Source: Planctomycetaceae bacterium
GTDB taxonomy: Bacteria > Planctomycetota > Planctomycetia > Planctomycetales > Planctomycetaceae
DNA length: 5,373 nt
Direction of reading: 5' to 3'
Assembly: GCA_027080405.1 (NCBI GenBank)
Contig: JALWSL010000378.1
Location: forward strand, 1 to 5,373
In this document: positions 1 through 5,373 of the stretch, one piece after another
Layout of the letters: each line of letters starts with the position of its first letter
Position numbering within the stretch: the stretch's first letter is position 1
Made by a program: the position numbers and the translations under genes
The notes under the pieces: model-generated
The model's database searches: none
What the model was told of the DNA's origin: nothing
What the model saw: the letters and a program-made list of their open reading frames with translations, nothing else

Positions 1-171
1 AAATCAGGTTCAAAAATCCGATGGAAGAAAACATCGGTAGTTCGTCCCGGCTACATGATCAATCGGCGACGAGTCGGTGGCGTCAACCTTGAACTACCGT
101 TGGACGATTACAGAGACCGCATTGGGTACTCCGATCATTTCCCGGTGCTCGCTGTTTTTGAAATCAGATAG
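1..171 (+). CDS. C-terminal fragment of an endonuclease/exonuclease/phosphatase (EEP) family protein
   Basis: Frame 1 is open from the left edge to a TAG at 169-171 and gives the last 56 residues of a protein whose start lies outside the window. The fragment ends in [15 protein letters not shown]. The SDHFPV motif (S44-D45-H46 of the visible part) sits on the penultimate strand, as in the EEP fold, where the Asp-His pair closes the active site in exonuclease III, DNase I-like nucleases and sphingomyelinase/inositol-phosphatase relatives. The preceding stretch ([21 protein letters not shown]) fits the usual approach to that motif. These enzymes hydrolyse phosphodiester or phosphomonoester bonds in a metal-dependent way. 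The substrate, and whether the protein is secreted, cannot be told because the N-terminal two thirds is missing. The gene converges on the transporter gene to its right. Confidence 0.72.
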   Translation, partial: KSGSKIRWKKTSVVRPGYMINRRRVGGVNLELPLDDYRDRIGYSDHFPVLAVFEIR

Positions 172-383
172 AAGCTTTCCGGGAGCGGTTGTCCGTAACC
201 GGCCGTCGATAGCGAATCGTTCCAATCGTCTTGCCTGTTTGGTTTCTGGCTGTTGTCCGCATGCGACGTGATAGAAGAGCGATCAAGCAGAAAGATTTGA
301 TTCCGCTGCACGCTGTGTTACCCTCTGTCGCTGAATAAGCCCTGTTTTGCCTGGCAAGCTGTGTCGCTGGGTGATCGGGCCAT

Positions 384-2009
384 TCATTTGGTCGCTTCGT
401 AGATCTGGCCTATCTGCAATGACCAGTTCAGGGTGATCAATGTGACAATGAAAATACCGATGATATTCAGCCAGAACCCGGTTCGTATCATTCGCCAGAT
501 GCTGAGGCGATTGGAGCTGAAGACGATCGCGTTGGGGGGTGTGGCGATCGGAAGCATGAACGCGCAACTGGCTGCAATGGTTGCCGGGAGCATCAACTTG
601 CGAGGATCGAGCGACAGCGCAACCGCCGTTTCTTTCAAAACCGGCAGCAAGGTGTTGATGGTCGCGGTATTCGAGGTGAACTCTGTCAAATAAATCACCA
701 GCGTGGTGACGGAAAAAATTTGCATCGTATTTCCCAGCGGTTCAATTTTCTTTGCCAGGGTTTCGCCAATCCAGATCGACAAACCGGTCGATGTGCAGGC
801 TCCTGCGATGGCGAAACCCCCTCCAAAAAGGAGCAAAATGCCCCAAGGCGTCTTCTTTTCGATTGTTTCCCAGTCGATGAGATATTCAAAACGATCTGTC
901 TGCCTGTTGCGCACGGGAATCAGGAACATCAACAGCACCATGGCCAGCCCGGCGGTGGAATCGTGTAGCAGTCCCTGATAATTGAAGGCGGGGTCGAATG
1001 ATTGGATCAGTGATGTCAAACCGCTTTCCCAGCCGGGAATGACATGGTTGCCGATTTCGACACTGGCCCGTGAAACCCACAGCAGAGCGGTAAGCAGAAA
1101 GATGAATAGCATCCACCGTTCGCCTCCCTGAAGTTTGCCCAATGCCCGATACCGTTGGGCGATGATGGATCTTGCCTGACCATTGAAATTCACTCCCCTC
1201 CAGATGGGCAGACAGACCAGAATCCACGTTGCGAGAAAAAGTGAAACCGAGACGGGCAAAAACATCAGAATCCACTGGCCGGAGGTGACCGAATAACGCT
1301 GCAGTTCCTGGGGCGAAGCTCCTGATTCCGACCAGAATCCCGCATAGACGGCGTTGGTTGGTGTGCCGATCAACGTACTCAATCCACCGATGCTGGCGGA
1401 GTAGGCGATGCCCAATAATAGGGCAGCGGCGAAATGGGAAATATCTGCCGGTTCAATTGCAACGCTGTTTTCGCGATGATTCTGCTGTTCTTCCGGATGC
1501 GAGAGAGAATTGATGACAGCCAGGGCAATCGGCAGCATCAACAGGGTAGCCGCGGTATTGCTGATCCACATCGAAAGCAGGGCCGTTGCCAGCATGAAGC
1601 CGAGAATAATTCGCTTTGGGCCGGTTCCTGTTGCGAGCAGACAGAGCAAAGCCAGTCGGCGATGCAGTCCCCAACGCTCTACACCAAGTGCAATCGCAAA
1701 CCCGGCGAAAAACAACAGGATGACCGAACTCATATACGCTTTGCTGACCAGATGGGCCGGTTGGATCGCCAGGAGAGGAAAGGCAACAAGCGGGATCAGA
1801 CTCGTGACGGCCAGAGGGAGCGATTGGGTCGCCCAGAGAATGGCCATCATCACCCCAACTGCCGCCAGTCGCTTTCCTTCCGGGGAAAGTCCATCAATTG
1901 GCGGCCAGAGACAGATGACGATTAATACAATCAAGGACAAGGCAAAACAGCCCAAACGAAAGATACGAGTGGGCTGGCCGCTTGTTTGTTCGTCTTGGTA
2001 ATTTGTCAT
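384..2009 (-). CDS. SLC13/DASS family sodium-coupled anion symporter
   Basis: A complete 541-residue inner-membrane protein. The family (divalent anion:Na+ symporters such as VcINDY and the NaDC transporters) imports di- or tricarboxylates, sulfate or phosphate with Na+. The fold is two inverted repeats, each with a conserved SNT motif in the substrate/Na+ site. Both are present: S150-N151-T152 (in MWISNTAATLLMLP) and S446-N447-T448 (in TEFTSNTATINTLLP). Each is followed by its partner loop: IGTPTNAV near 214-221, and MLPIATPPNAIVFSS at 485-499, which is the SLC13 signature region. Many hydrophobic segments run from residue 20 to 530, and a hydrophilic loop at 170-190 follows the first SNT helix. 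Length is slightly above VcINDY (462) and close to animal members, so the gene looks full length. The ATG at 2007-2009 is chosen because the hydrophobic core starts soon after it. The Shine-Dalgarno is poor (GGA only about 4 nt away). Substrate is not predictable from what I can see. It is probably transcribed alone, because a terminator precedes it. Confidence 0.93.
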   Translation of the reverse strand: MTNYQDEQTSGQPTRIFRLGCFALSLIVLIVICLWPPIDGLSPEGKRLAAVGVMMAILWATQSLPLAVTSLIPLVAFPLLAIQPAHLVSKAYMSSVILLFFAGFAIALGVERWGLHRRLALLCLLATGTGPKRIILGFMLATALLSMWISNTAATLLMLPIALAVINSLSHPEEQQNHRENSVAIEPADISHFAAALLLGIAYSASIGGLSTLIGTPTNAVYAGFWSESGASPQELQRYSVTSGQWILMFLPVSVSLFLATWILVCLPIWRGVNFNGQARSIIAQRYRALGKLQGGERWMLFIFLLTALLWVSRASVEIGNHVIPGWESGLTSLIQSFDPAFNYQGLLHDSTAGLAMVLLMFLIPVRNRQTDRFEYLIDWETIEKKTPWGILLLFGGGFAIAGACTSTGLSIWIGETLAKKIEPLGNTMQIFSVTTLVIYLTEFTSNTATINTLLPVLKETAVALSLDPRKLMLPATIAASCAFMLPIATPPNAIVFSSNRLSIWRMIRTGFWLNIIGIFIVTLITLNWSLQIGQIYEATK

Positions 2010-2064
2010 TTTTCCGGAATTTTCATGGGGAAAGGTCGCTTCGTTCCAGATATCGATCTCATTG

Positions 2065-2093
2065 ATTGTATTTTACCGGAGCAGAACTGTCTG
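2065..2093 (-). promoter_or_regulatory. candidate sigma70-type promoter for the SLC13 transporter gene
   Basis: Read on the minus strand, CAGACA (2088-2093, 4/6 to TTGACA) lies 17 bp upstream of TACAAT (2065-2070, 5/6 to TATAAT). Transcription would begin near 2058 and leave a leader of about 50 nt before the ATG at 2009. The site lies between the terminator of the preceding gene and the transporter start, where a promoter is needed. A short inverted repeat (GCAGA 2081-2085 / TCTGC 2090-2094) overlaps the -35 element and could be an operator half-site pair, but it is only 5 bp per arm. The promoter rules of the host are not known to me, so this is a consensus match only. Confidence 0.38.
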
Positions 2094-2140
2094 CCACAGC
2101 GACCGGGGCAGAGACTCGGCCTTTCAATAAAAAAATCGCC

Positions 2141-2177
2141 AATAAAAAAAGAGCCACACTTTTGTTTCGTGTGGCTC
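2141..2177 (-). terminator. intrinsic (Rho-independent) terminator of the 567-residue protein gene
   Basis: GAGCCACAC (2151-2159) and GTGTGGCTC (2169-2177) form a perfect 9-bp stem with a 9-nt loop. On the minus strand the stem is followed immediately by TTTTTTTATT (2150-2141), the classic U-tract. The hairpin starts about 35 nt after the stop codon at 2212-2214, so it ends that transcript and insulates the transporter gene downstream. A second copy of the U-tract-like sequence (CAATAAAAAAA on the plus strand) lies at 2125-2135, 15 bp from the first at 2140-2150. Confidence 0.9.
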
Positions 2178-2211
2178 CTAGAGCATCTCTTTTTCTGTTG
2201 TTTGACAAAGG

Positions 2212-3915
2212 TCAGTTTTCCAGAAGATAATTCTCCGGGGCGGATTTGAATTGCTCCATTGCCTGCTGCGTGGCAAAGAGATACAGACGATCGTGGTACC
2301 ATACAGCGTAATCGAGCCGTCCCAATTCTTCGACTCCCTCGGCGGCATACCTGACCAGATCGATCCCTCCCCGGGCGGGAGCATATCGCACCGGCGATGC
2401 CTGGAATTTTTCCATCGCATCAGCTGAAGAGAAATAGTAGATCGCCCCTTCATACTCGATACGAAACGCGGGAGAGGCATCGACCAGTTCCAGACTATCC
2501 CTGAGGACGACAGGGCAAAACCCCTTGAATCCGGTACGATCGCCCCGTTCTGCAATGCGTCGATATTTCTCGGAGGCAGCTTCTTTGTGAACGATAGCCG
2601 GATTGTGCGGTGTAGCAGGTCGGGCCTCCACAGGAGCGTTAAACGTGTTCGGTTCAAGCGGCAATGGTTGACCATCACGACTTCTCCACCCCTGATAGGT
2701 GGTGGGGACCCTGGTGATGACCGTTGTTTCCGGTTTGGCAGAGAATGTCCCTACCGCGGAAGGAGCGGGAGGCAGTTTGCCTGTTTGATCGGCAGGCAGG
2801 GTTTGATGCGTCGGACTACTCAGTTGATTCGTGTTGGCCAGGTTATTCGTGTTGGCCAGGTTATTCGTGTTGGCCAGGTTATTCGTGTTGGCCAGGTTAT
2901 TCGTGTTGGCCAGGTTATTCGTGTTGGCCAGGTTAACCGAAGAGTCTTCGTTCAATTCCCGCCGGGTCGCCTTTTGAACCGGTTCACTGAACTGTTCCAT
3001 TGATTGGTCAGACTCAGCAGAGACTGTTTCTTCTGATTCGACACCCGGAAGCGGAAGAAAGACATCAGACGAACTTTCTTCTGCATCCCCATGATTCGTT
3101 GCATCATCTGGCGACTGAGCAAGTTCTGGCCTGTTCGCCTCGATTGTTGAAGCAGGAACACCAACTTCGCTGGGCAATGGTGGCAGAGGGAAAGGATCAT
3201 CAGCGTCGACGGTATCGACCCCCTCGGTGATGGCGGGCTTGATCTCATCAACATCGCTCACATTCAGACCCGGCAAAAAGTTGGGTTGCGGCTGAGGGGG
3301 AATAATGATATCGACCGGTTCAGTCGGTTCCGGCAACTCCTGCATTGAAGGTGAAGAGGCAATGTCCTCAGCCGAGGGAGTATTGGATTGATCCCAGTCG
3401 GGCAAGCCTTCCGGTTCGTAAGCGGGAGGCACCTCTGAAGCCGGATGGGATTTGAATTTTCCGGTCAATTTTTCATAGAAGCGGCTGAAGATATTCTTCC
3501 TCTTTTTGTGTGGTTTTGTCCCGCTTTGCTGCTGCCGTGGCTGCGGATGAAACTGTGTCATATCCGGAGCCTGTTGCCCGTTCTGTTCGTAAAGTTCCTG
3601 TAATTCCTGCATCACTGATTTCGGAGCAGGCAATTCAACCGATTCAGCCGGCTGCGTCAGTAAATCCAGTTCGGGCATCGAATCCGGCTCTGGTCGAAAC
3701 TTCGATGGCTGATTTTCGTCAGGAACGGGATACGATTTCACCTTCTTCTTCGAGCTGGATCTTTTTTTCAACCACGGTTTACGGAATTTCGGGCCAACTC
3801 CCGCCAGAAGATCCGATTGGCTGTCAGTCCCGTTACCGGAAGGGAGCGGGATCGTTAAAGAAGCAATCAGACAACAAACTGCTCCACCAAGTAACAGTTT
3901 TCTTAATCCAGACAT
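2212..3915 (-). CDS. exported, mostly disordered protein with NLANTN repeats and a tandem YHS-like C-terminal module
   Basis: A 567-residue protein of unknown function. Residues 1-25 look like a signal peptide or membrane anchor (MSGLRKLLLGGAVCC then a hydrophobic run); the Cys14/Cys15 context does not match a lipobox. Residues 30-440 are Pro/Glu/Ser/Gln-rich and probably disordered, with two basic patches (42-60 and 134-155) set in acidic sequence. Residues 328-363 are six NLANTN repeats. The folded part is C-terminal. GFKGFCPV (462-469) opens a YHS-like module, and two aligned 28-residue cores follow (484-511 and 536-563), sharing the pattern Y..xx(I/L)Y.F(S/A)(S/T)..AME.F...P..Y. YHS domains are short metal-binding modules, but here only one Cys (C467) remains of the usual ligands, so metal binding is doubtful. 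I recall a similar tandem arrangement in planctomycete proteins. Start: ATG at 3913-3915 preceded by AAGGA (3923-3927, 7-nt spacer). The gene is monocistronic, with its own terminator. Confidence 0.85.
   Translation of the reverse strand: MSGLRKLLLGGAVCCLIASLTIPLPSGNGTDSQSDLLAGVGPKFRKPWLKKRSSSKKKVKSYPVPDENQPSKFRPEPDSMPELDLLTQPAESVELPAPKSVMQELQELYEQNGQQAPDMTQFHPQPRQQQSGTKPHKKRKNIFSRFYEKLTGKFKSHPASEVPPAYEPEGLPDWDQSNTPSAEDIASSPSMQELPEPTEPVDIIIPPQPQPNFLPGLNVSDVDEIKPAITEGVDTVDADDPFPLPPLPSEVGVPASTIEANRPELAQSPDDATNHGDAEESSSDVFLPLPGVESEETVSAESDQSMEQFSEPVQKATRRELNEDSSVNLANTNNLANTNNLANTNNLANTNNLANTNNLANTNQLSSPTHQTLPADQTGKLPPAPSAVGTFSAKPETTVITRVPTTYQGWRSRDGQPLPLEPNTFNAPVEARPATPHNPAIVHKEAASEKYRRIAERGDRTGFKGFCPVVLRDSLELVDASPAFRIEYEGAIYYFSSADAMEKFQASPVRYAPARGGIDLVRYAAEGVEELGRLDYAVWYHDRLYLFATQQAMEQFKSAPENYLLEN
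2827..2934 (-). repeat. perfect in-frame minisatellite, 6 x 18 bp, encoding (NLANTN)6
   Basis: Six tandem copies of the plus-strand unit ATTCGTGTTGGCCAGGTT start at 2827, 2845, 2863, 2881, 2899 and 2917. I see no mismatch among them. On the coding (minus) strand each unit reads AAC CTG GCC AAC ACG AAT, that is Asn-Leu-Ala-Asn-Thr-Asn, residues 328-363 of the exported protein. The unit is a multiple of three, so gain or loss of copies keeps the frame. Identity at synonymous positions points to recent expansion or ongoing homogenisation by slippage or recombination. Confidence 0.97.
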
Positions 3916-3984
3916 GATCTGTTCCTTACGCTCCTGGCAATGCCAGAAAATCTCTTTTCAAGTTATTGACAGGAAATTTGGTCC

Positions 3985-4028
3985 GTCACTGGTGACTTGT
4001 TTCACCTTTGAAACAAGAATGATCATTC
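3985..4028. promoter_or_regulatory. cluster of three abutting inverted repeats upstream of the repeat-protein gene
   Basis: Three inverted repeats lie end to end, each sharing one boundary base with the next. The first is GTCACTGGTGAC (3985-3996, 5-bp arms). The second has arms CTTGTTTCA (3996-4004) and TGAAACAAG (4009-4017), a perfect 9-bp pair around CCTT. The third is GAATGATCATTC (4017-4028), a perfect 12-bp palindrome. The cluster starts 70 bp upstream of the minus-strand ATG at 3915 and just downstream of a possible promoter. It could be operator DNA for dimeric regulators or, if transcribed, hairpins in the leader mRNA. No U-tract follows the 9-bp hairpin on either strand, so it is not an obvious intrinsic terminator. 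Confidence 0.5.
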
Positions 4029-4042
4029 GAATTGCTACAATC

Positions 4043-4071
4043 CTTACAATTGGAACATCATTCAGGTTCAA
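4043..4071 (-). promoter_or_regulatory. weak candidate promoter for the 567-residue protein gene
   Basis: On the minus strand, TTGAAC (4066-4071, 4/6 to TTGACA) is separated by 17 bp from TGTAAG (4043-4048, 4/6 to TATAAT). Transcription would start near 4036 and give a leader of about 120 nt that contains the three inverted repeats. The match is modest and another promoter within 3930-4130 is possible. Confidence 0.22.
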
Positions 4072-4370
4072 TCATCGACCACGGCTTCTGGCGAAGATCA
4101 ATTCCATCTCACGTGATTTAACCATTCCAACCGTTTAGACCGGTAACAGCCACAAAACTGGCAAAATCTGAAAATATTGCCTATCTTCTCTATCTTGTTC
4201 TTTTCTGGTTTTCGGGGTTCATACTTGCGATCTTTGATCCGGTTCGCCACATTAGGGAAGGGGGAGTGGAGATTCCCACTGAGACTGTTCCTACGCGGTT
4301 CAAAGGGGATTCCGATACGACAAGCCGAACTGCGGCAGACACAACCCAGACAGATACTATCCAAAAGGAA

Positions 4371-4377
4371 AAGGTGA
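4371..4377 (+). promoter_or_regulatory. Shine-Dalgarno for an alternative upstream start at 4384
   Basis: AAGGTGA lies 6 nt before an in-frame ATG at 4384-4386. That ATG would add 34 residues (MQGAAADLVTSG...) to the right-hand gene, and it is the first start after an in-frame TGA at 4375-4377. This site is at least as good as the one before the preferred ATG, so it makes the true start uncertain. Confidence 0.35.
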
Positions 4378-4473
4378 CATCAGATGCAAGGAGCGGCAGC
4401 GGATCTGGTGACGTCGGGGGCTTTTCCAGTTTCGGGACATGACAGGGGACTGTTCCGGCCGAACCGGTTGAAA

Positions 4474-4477
4474 AAGG
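4474..4477 (+). promoter_or_regulatory. Shine-Dalgarno supporting the start at 4486
   Basis: AAGG with an 8-nt spacer precedes the ATG at 4486-4488. This start puts a normal Sec signal peptide at the extreme N-terminus, which is the main reason to prefer it over the ATG at 4384. Confidence 0.5.
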
Positions 4478-4485
4478 TTATCTCT

Positions 4486-5373
4486 ATGCGAAGCTTCATC
4501 TTCTCCCTCTTTCTCGGTCTGTTTATACAACTTCTTTCACCACATCTGGTTGCAGCAGGGGAAACAGATGCCCGGAAGGTGATTGATTGGGATCAGACTG
4601 CGGATCAGGTCTGGCTCGGAAAGGAACTCTGGGCGAATCCGATGGAGGATTGGCGAGTCAAAGGGGGACGGATCGAATGTCTCAGCGGTGCGGCCAACCG
4701 AAACATCCATCTTTTAACGTACGAACTTGCTCGCCGGTCAGGTTCATTTGAATTGGAGGTAACAGTTGGCCTGATGACCCCGAAAAAAAAGAATGGGGCA
4801 GCGGGGTTTGCGATCGGTATTCAGGATGAAATTGATGATTACCGCGCTCGCTGTTTGAGGGGAAAAAGAATCGAATGCGGTTTGCAATCTGATGGTGTTC
4901 TTTTTCTGGGCCCCAAACGCGAAAAACTGGATTGCAAGTGGAGTGATTCCGGAGTGCGTCTGCTTTTGAAAGGGAATGTAAACGACCAACAGAAACAGGG
5001 GACGTTATCCTTGCAGGCGTTCGATCCGGTTGACAACAAACCGCTGGCTCCCCCACTGAAGTTGACTCCTCCAACCGGCCAGCTTTATGGGAATGTCGCG
5101 CTGCTTCACAATCCGTTACGATCCCTGCAGAAGAAAAAAACTGGCTCCAGGTTCTGGTTTGACAACTGGACGATTTCAGGTGACAAGTTTTCTGTTGATG
5201 CCTCCCGTGCGTTTGGCCCCATTCTCTGGGCAATGCACACGCTTAGCGATTCACGTGAGGTTGACGGACACGTGCTGAAAATCACGGCACAACTTCCCCC
5301 GATCGCCAATCTGCAGGATTACCGCGTCGAACTTCATTGCAAAAGGGGAGACGATTGGAAACAGTGCGGTCAG
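4486..5373 (+). CDS. N-terminal part of a secreted protein with a concanavalin/LamG-like domain, probably PhoD-like alkaline phosphatase
   Basis: The frame is open from the ATG to the right edge (296 residues, no stop), so the gene continues beyond the window. Residues 1-24 (MRSFIFSLFLGLF...LVAAG) form a typical Sec signal peptide. Residues about 35-235 resemble a concanavalin A/LamG-type beta-sandwich: an opening W-rich segment (LWANPMEDWRVKGGRIEC, 48-65), a middle FAIGIQDEIDDYRARC strand pair, and a closing FWFDNWTISGD (223-233). The next segment, AFGPILWAMHTLSDS (242-256) with VLKITAQLPPI (263-273), matches my recollection of planctomycete proteins annotated as alkaline phosphatase D family, in which the metallophosphatase domain follows. 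The PhoD catalytic residues would lie outside the window, so the enzyme assignment is an inference; another secreted hydrolase with a LamG-like front is possible. The gene is divergent from the repeat-protein gene. An in-frame ATG at 4384 and a TTG at 4468 are alternative starts. Confidence 0.72.
   Translation, partial: MRSFIFSLFLGLFIQLLSPHLVAAGETDARKVIDWDQTADQVWLGKELWANPMEDWRVKGGRIECLSGAANRNIHLLTYELARRSGSFELEVTVGLMTPKKKNGAAGFAIGIQDEIDDYRARCLRGKRIECGLQSDGVLFLGPKREKLDCKWSDSGVRLLLKGNVNDQQKQGTLSLQAFDPVDNKPLAPPLKLTPPTGQLYGNVALLHNPLRSLQKKKTGSRFWFDNWTISGDKFSVDASRAFGPILWAMHTLSDSREVDGHVLKITAQLPPIANLQDYRVELHCKRGDDWKQCGQ

Larger units (their letters stand above)
4029..4485. other. divergent intergenic region, largely without recognisable content
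   Basis: Apart from the weak minus-strand promoter above, this stretch shows little. Short elements are TCACGTGA (4109-4116), two direct TACAAT copies (4036-4041 and 4045-4050), a small inverted repeat AGTGG/CCACT (4265-4269 / 4276-4280), and a pyrimidine-rich run around 4181-4214. Reading frames of 66-88 codons on either strand begin with TTG, lack Shine-Dalgarno sequences and resemble no family I know. The last 100 bp (4384-4485) may be coding if the downstream gene starts at its upstream ATG. No good consensus promoter for the plus-strand gene was found. Confidence 0.5.

Noticed and set aside
186..201. CGGTT/AACCG hairpin downstream of the EEP gene as a terminator
   Set aside because: The stem is only 5 bp and no T-run follows on the plus strand. 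The other short dyads in 172-383 are no better.
1434..2001. Two 163-codon plus-strand reading frames opposite the transporter gene
   Set aside because: They lie wholly within the SLC13 gene, which has clear family motifs. Their products are low-complexity Arg/Gln-rich sequence with no recognisable domain.
2178..2678. 166-codon minus-strand frame overlapping the 3' end of the repeat-protein gene
   Set aside because: It is a shifted frame of the same gene; the YHS-like domain is encoded in the other frame. I considered a frameshift fusion but the main frame continues intact to a stop followed by the terminator.
2587..3003. Plus-strand frames with VIRVGQ and YSCWPG repeats
   Set aside because: These are antisense readings of the 18-bp repeat. 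Because the unit is a multiple of three, each plus-strand frame shows its own apparent peptide repeat. The minus-strand gene has a signal peptide, a ribosome binding site, a terminator and a C-terminal domain.
3966..3994. TTGACA at 3966-3971 as a plus-strand promoter
   Set aside because: The -35 match is perfect, but no -10-like hexamer lies 16-18 bp downstream (CTGGTG at 17 bp), and it is about 500 bp from the plus-strand gene.
4017..4028. GAATGATCATTC as a Fur-type iron box
   Set aside because: It shares the ATGAT/ATCAT flavour of Fur sites but is only 12 bp and lacks the extended 19-bp pattern. I kept it only as an unassigned palindrome.
4098..4364. 88-codon minus-strand frame with CLGCVC and FCQFCGC motifs
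   Set aside because: Cys pairs suggested a small zinc protein, but it starts with TTG, has no Shine-Dalgarno, and the rest of the product is unremarkable. Best treated as chance in intergenic DNA.
4682..5233. 183-codon minus-strand frame
   Set aside because: It is antisense to the plus-strand gene, whose frame is open to the window edge, begins with a signal peptide and shows domain-like sequence. The antisense product has no recognisable motif.

Overview
The window most likely comes from a planctomycete (Planctomycetaceae-like). The evidence is indirect. The C-terminal tandem YHS-like module of the 567-residue protein, and the secreted protein at the right edge that joins a concanavalin-like domain to an 'AFGPILW..HTLS' segment, both look like protein types I associate with that phylum. 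Base composition is moderate and genes are separated by generous intergenic DNA. This is inference from recall, not a database result.

Layout, left to right. (1) 1-171, plus: the last 56 codons of an endonuclease/exonuclease/phosphatase (EEP) family protein, recognised by its terminal SDHFPV motif. (2) 172-383: a 212-bp convergent gap in which I see no convincing gene or intrinsic terminator. (3) 384-2009, minus: a complete SLC13/DASS-type sodium-coupled anion transporter with both SNT motifs, with a plausible promoter of its own at 2065-2093. (4) 2141-2177, minus: a strong intrinsic terminator that closes the next gene and separates it from the transporter. (5) 2212-3915, minus: a 567-residue exported, largely disordered protein ending in two degenerate YHS-like modules. 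It carries six perfect copies of an 18-bp repeat encoding NLANTN. (6) 3916-4485: a divergent intergenic region with three abutting inverted repeats (3985-4028) close to the minus-strand gene. The remainder is mostly featureless. (7) 4486-5373, plus: the N-terminal 296 residues of a secreted protein with a signal peptide and a concanavalin/LamG-like domain, probably the start of a planctomycete PhoD-like alkaline phosphatase. It runs off the right edge.

The genes do not form an obvious operon. The transporter and the repeat protein share a strand but are separated by a terminator, and the right-hand gene is divergent. A shared theme of the cell envelope and phosphate/phosphoester or dicarboxylate use can be imagined (EEP enzyme, anion transporter, putative phosphatase) but is not demonstrated. 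I found no RNA genes, mobile elements or CRISPR arrays, and no clear novel multi-gene system. The most unusual items are the perfect in-frame minisatellite, the degenerate tandem YHS-like tail on a long disordered exported protein, and the chain of three palindromes upstream of that gene.
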